This document shows, piece by piece, positions 61,476-64,000 of a stretch of DNA of 64,000 nt. Positions within the stretch are counted from its first letter, which is position 1. Each line of letters starts with the position of its first letter. The DNA comes from Rhizobium ecuadorense (GTDB taxonomy: Bacteria > Pseudomonadota > Alphaproteobacteria > Rhizobiales > Rhizobiaceae): positions 1 through 64,000 of the forward strand of contig NZ_LFIO01000947.1 in assembly GCF_001187535.1 (NCBI RefSeq). The letters are read 5' to 3'. Under the pieces are notes generated by a model. That model saw only the letters and a list, made by a program, of their open reading frames with translations. It was not told the origin of the DNA and made no database searches. The position numbers and the translations under genes were made by a program.

Positions 61476-62465
61476 ATGGACCCTTTGGTCGAAATCGAGA
61501 ATCTGAAAGCCTATTACCGCGCCTTCCTTTTTGGCGTCGATCGCGAAGTGCGCGCCGTCGACGATATCAGCCTGACGATCGGCCGCGGCGAGGTCTATGG
61601 CGTCGCCGGTGAATCGAGCAGCGGCAAGACGACCCTGATCAAAACCATCGCCGGCGCCATCCGGCCGCCGCTGAGGGTCGTGTCGGGGAGCGTGAAATTC
61701 CATTTCAACGGCGGCACCCAGGATATTTACGCGATGAAGCCGGAAGAGCGCATGGCGCTGCGCTGGAAGCATCTGTCCTATATCATGCAGGGCTCGATGA
61801 ATGTGCTCAATCCGGTGCGCCGGATCCGCCATTCCTTCACCGATTTCGCCTTCCGCCACATGAAGGTCAGCAAATCGGTCTTCTTCGAAAAGGTCGCCGC
61901 CCATCTGCAGCGGCTGAAGCTCGATCCGCATCTGCTCGATGCCTATCCCCACGAACTCTCCGGCGGCATGCGCCAGCGCATGACCATTGCGCTTGCCACC
62001 ATCCTGACGCCTGAGTTCATCATCGCCGACGAACCGACGACGGCGCTCGACGTGATCGTTCAGCGCGACGTGCTGTCGATGATCCGCGAAATCCAGCGTG
62101 AGATGGGCTCGTCCTTTCTGTTCGTCACCCATGATATGGGCGTTCACGCGACAGTCTCCGACCGCATCGGCATCGTCTATGCCGGGCGTCTCGTCGAGGA
62201 GGCGCCGACCGCCAAACTCTTCAGCAAGCCGCTCCACCCCTATACCCAGCATCTGGTCGGCAGCCTGCCGAAGATCGGCGATGCGACGACGCGGCCGTCA
62301 CTGGAGGGACGTCCGCCCAACCTTGCCATGCCGCCGGAAGGCTGCCGCTTTCACCCGCGCTGTCCCAAACGGATGGCGATCTGCTCGCAGAAAGTGCCGC
62401 CGCTCGTCACCGTCGAGCCTGAGCGGCGCGTCGCCTGTTTTGCCGTTACGGGAGATCAGCTTTGA
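61476..62465 (+). CDS. Opp/Dpp-type ABC transporter ATP-binding protein (OppD-like)
   Basis: A 329-aa ATPase. Walker A is GESSSGKTT (45-53; an AxxGKT variant with Ser in place of Gly), signature LSGGMRQRMTIALA, Walker B FIIADEPTTALD, and switch FLFVTHDMGVHA. The C-terminus has the Opp-type cysteine stretch CRFHPRCPKRMAICSQ. It overlaps the next gene by 4 bases. Confidence 0.9.
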   Translation: MDPLVEIENLKAYYRAFLFGVDREVRAVDDISLTIGRGEVYGVAGESSSGKTTLIKTIAGAIRPPLRVVSGSVKFHFNGGTQDIYAMKPEERMALRWKHLSYIMQGSMNVLNPVRRIRHSFTDFAFRHMKVSKSVFFEKVAAHLQRLKLDPHLLDAYPHELSGGMRQRMTIALATILTPEFIIADEPTTALDVIVQRDVLSMIREIQREMGSSFLFVTHDMGVHATVSDRIGIVYAGRLVEEAPTAKLFSKPLHPYTQHLVGSLPKIGDATTRPSLEGRPPNLAMPPEGCRFHPRCPKRMAICSQKVPPLVTVEPERRVACFAVTGDQL

Positions 62466-63274
62466 CCGCTCTGCTTCACCTCTCGCATGTCACCAAAGTC
62501 TATCGCCAGGGCGGCATGCTCGGCCGGCGCCTGATCACCGCGGTCAAGGATGTCAGCTTCGAAGTCGGGGCGGAACCGGAGATCCTGTCGATCGTCGGCG
62601 AATCCGGCTCGGGCAAATCGACGATCGCCGCGATGATCCTCGGGCAGACCGAACCGACGGAAGGGCAGCTCGAGTTCTCCGGCAGGGCCGTGCACATCCA
62701 CAGCCGATCCGAACGCAAGGCCTTCATGAAGGAGGTGCAGCCGGTCCTGCAGAACCCGTTCGAAGCCTTCAATCCGCTGAAGCGGGTCGACCGTTACCTG
62801 TTCGAAACCGCCCGCAATCTGTCGGGCCCGGGAAAGCGCATAGACCGGAAAGAAGCCGAGCGCATGGCCGATGCCGCGCTCCATCATGTCGGCCTGACGC
62901 TCGAAGAGGTAAAAGGCCGTTTCCCCCACGAACTCTCCGGCGGCCAGCAGCAGCGCGTCGCCATCGCCCGCGCGCTCATCCCGCAGCCCCGCCTGCTGGT
63001 CGCCGACGAACCGGTCTCGATGGTCGACGCCTCGCTGCGCATGGCGATCGTCAACCTCTTCGGCCGGCTGAAGAGCGAACTTGGCCTCTCGATCATCTAC
63101 ATCACCCATGATCTGGCCACCGCCTATTACGTCAGCGACAACATCATCATCATGCGCAAGGGCGAGATCGTCGAGCGGGGCCCGGCCCGACCCGTGCTGG
63201 ACAATCCGCAGCATCCCTATTCACGGGCGCTGAAGGATGCGGTGCTGGCGGCGGAGTTTGGTGAGGTGGTGTAG
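62462..63274 (+). CDS. Opp/Dpp-type ABC transporter ATP-binding protein (OppF-like)
   Basis: A 270-aa ATPase. Walker A is GESGSGKST, signature [15 protein letters not shown], Walker [13 protein letters not shown], switch [12 protein letters not shown]. The start overlaps the OppD-like gene by 4 bases (TTGA frame; the codon read as Met is TTG). It completes the importer. No clear terminator follows; the 158 bases to 63432 show nothing I can assign. Confidence 0.9.
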   Translation: MTALLHLSHVTKVYRQGGMLGRRLITAVKDVSFEVGAEPEILSIVGESGSGKSTIAAMILGQTEPTEGQLEFSGRAVHIHSRSERKAFMKEVQPVLQNPFEAFNPLKRVDRYLFETARNLSGPGKRIDRKEAERMADAALHHVGLTLEEVKGRFPHELSGGQQQRVAIARALIPQPRLLVADEPVSMVDASLRMAIVNLFGRLKSELGLSIIYITHDLATAYYVSDNIIIMRKGEIVERGPARPVLDNPQHPYSRALKDAVLAAEFGEVV

Positions 63275-63432
63275 GCGGCGTAGACGACATCGGCTTTGCT
63301 TGGATGCCATGCGTCGGGCTGCAACGCCGGCCGCGTCCAGCTCGATGGCAGCCGAGAGCGCTCTGAGCAACGGCTGAAAGTTCTTTCTTGCCCTCTGTCT
63401 CCCTGCTATCCTGAAAGTGAGGAGACGGCGCC

Positions 63433-64000
63433 ATGAGCGAGATCCGAAAGCTGGCTGCAATCCTGGCTGCTGATGTGGTTGGGTACAGCAGGCTTGCCGG
63501 CGCCGACGAGGAGCGCATCCTGGCGAGATTGCGGGCACTGCGTAGCGATCTCATCGATCCGACGATCGCCGTGCACCACGGCCGGGTGGTGAAGCGGACC
63601 GGCGATGGTGCGCTGGTCGAGTTCCGCAGTGTGGTGGACGCCGTGCGTTGCGCTATCGAGGTGCAGAACGGTATGGTGGAGCGCAATGACGGCGTGCCGC
63701 AGGACCGTCGCATCGAGTTCCGGATCGGTATCCATCTGGGCGACGTTGTCGAGGAAAGCGACGGCGATCTGATGGGCGACGGCGTCAACATCGCCTCGCG
63801 ACTGGAGGGCGTCGCCGCGGCGGGCGCGATCTGCCTGTCCGAGGATGCCTATCGCCAAGTCAAGGCGAGGCTCGACCTCTCGGTCAGCGATCTCGGCAAC
63901 ACGCAACTCAAGAACATCGCCGAGCCGATCCGGGTCTATTCGCTGCAAGTCGGCAGCGCCGGGATCAAGGCAGCCGCGACCCCGGAAACCGCGAGGGGCC
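63433..64000 (+). CDS. Class III adenylate/guanylate cyclase (partial, runs off the window)
   Basis: The first 189 codons are visible. A class III cyclase domain starts at residue 5: metal-binding D14 in AADVVGYSRL, the KRTGDG segment (54-59) with D58, FRIGIHLGDV and MGDGVNIASRLE. Rhizobia carry many cyclases of this type, usually followed by a TPR domain; that part is beyond the window. GGAG lies 9 bases before the ATG. K54 fits ATP use. Confidence 0.85.
   Translation, partial: MSEIRKLAAILAADVVGYSRLAGADEERILARLRALRSDLIDPTIAVHHGRVVKRTGDGALVEFRSVVDAVRCAIEVQNGMVERNDGVPQDRRIEFRIGIHLGDVVEESDGDLMGDGVNIASRLEGVAAAGAICLSEDAYRQVKARLDLSVSDLGNTQLKNIAEPIRVYSLQVGSAGIKAAATPETARG

Noticed and set aside
1..64000. 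CRISPR arrays, tRNA or rRNA genes
   Set aside because: No regular short repeats with unique spacers, and no cloverleaf or rRNA-like stretches were recognised on reading; a covariance-model scan could not be run.

Overview
The window looks like a stretch of a Rhizobium genome (R. leguminosarum / R. etli group or a close relative). Signs are the high GC, rhizobial gene sets (kdpDE, sbp-cysTWA, pcaR with divergent pcaIJF), the two-cysteine alphaproteobacterial porin, and several short palindromic intergenic elements of the rhizobial mosaic type. Products were assigned by reading the translated sequences; no database search was run. No rRNA, tRNA or CRISPR array was recognised.

Layout. 0.2-4.1 kb: kdpD-kdpE and a PTS EIIA-Ntr-like gene. 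4.1-5.1 kb: a porin. 5.5-9.3 kb: sulfate importer sbp-cysT-cysW-cysA with a clear terminator. 9.5-11.6 kb: a SleB-type wall hydrolase and pepT. 11.7-18.0 kb (minus strand): an operon running from a FadR-type regulator through a PLP trans-sulfuration enzyme to a complete sugar-type ABC importer; a 157-bp inverted-repeat element sits between binding protein and permease. 18.2-27.1 kb: a copper handling island with cytochrome c', a 16-cysteine four-helix copper protein, DUF305, two small Cys/His-rich exported proteins, cytochrome b561, a lipoprotein plus TolC-type factor, multicopper oxidase, cupredoxin, CusF-like and DUF411 proteins, an EF-hand protein and a DUF5676 membrane protein. It has no copper P-type ATPase or CusAB pump inside the window.

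27.3-39.5 kb is mixed core: EEP hydrolase, cardiolipin synthase, a UdgX-type uracil-DNA glycosylase, GST, a LigD-type polymerase overlapping topoisomerase IB, glgX, an SDR, an MFS transporter and a GNAT. 39.5-43.0 kb is the pca cluster (3-oxoadipate to succinyl-CoA plus acetyl-CoA), with a perfect inverted repeat between pcaI and pcaR. The 3' end of pcaR is duplicated about 1.2 kb downstream; between the copies lie an IS3 transposase remnant, an immunity-like gene and an RHS remnant. 44.3-47.3 kb: an AcpA-type phosphoesterase and a di-haem peroxidase.

47.3-54.5 kb is the most unusual region: about eleven small minus-strand genes, AT-richer than their surroundings, most of which look like immunity proteins of contact-dependent or polymorphic toxin systems (CdiI-like, two Imm26-like, Imm8-like, Imm53-like, DUF6881-like, ankyrin and HEAT-like), with no toxin gene between them. 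An IS3 remnant and a broken second Imm8-like gene are embedded. I read it as a polyimmunity (orphan immunity) locus.

54.7-63.3 kb: an arabinoside utilisation operon with an ArsR-type regulator fused to a large C-terminal domain, a GH51 arabinofuranosidase, and an Opp/Dpp-type ABC importer (binding protein, two permeases, two ATPases). The window ends inside a class III nucleotide cyclase gene.
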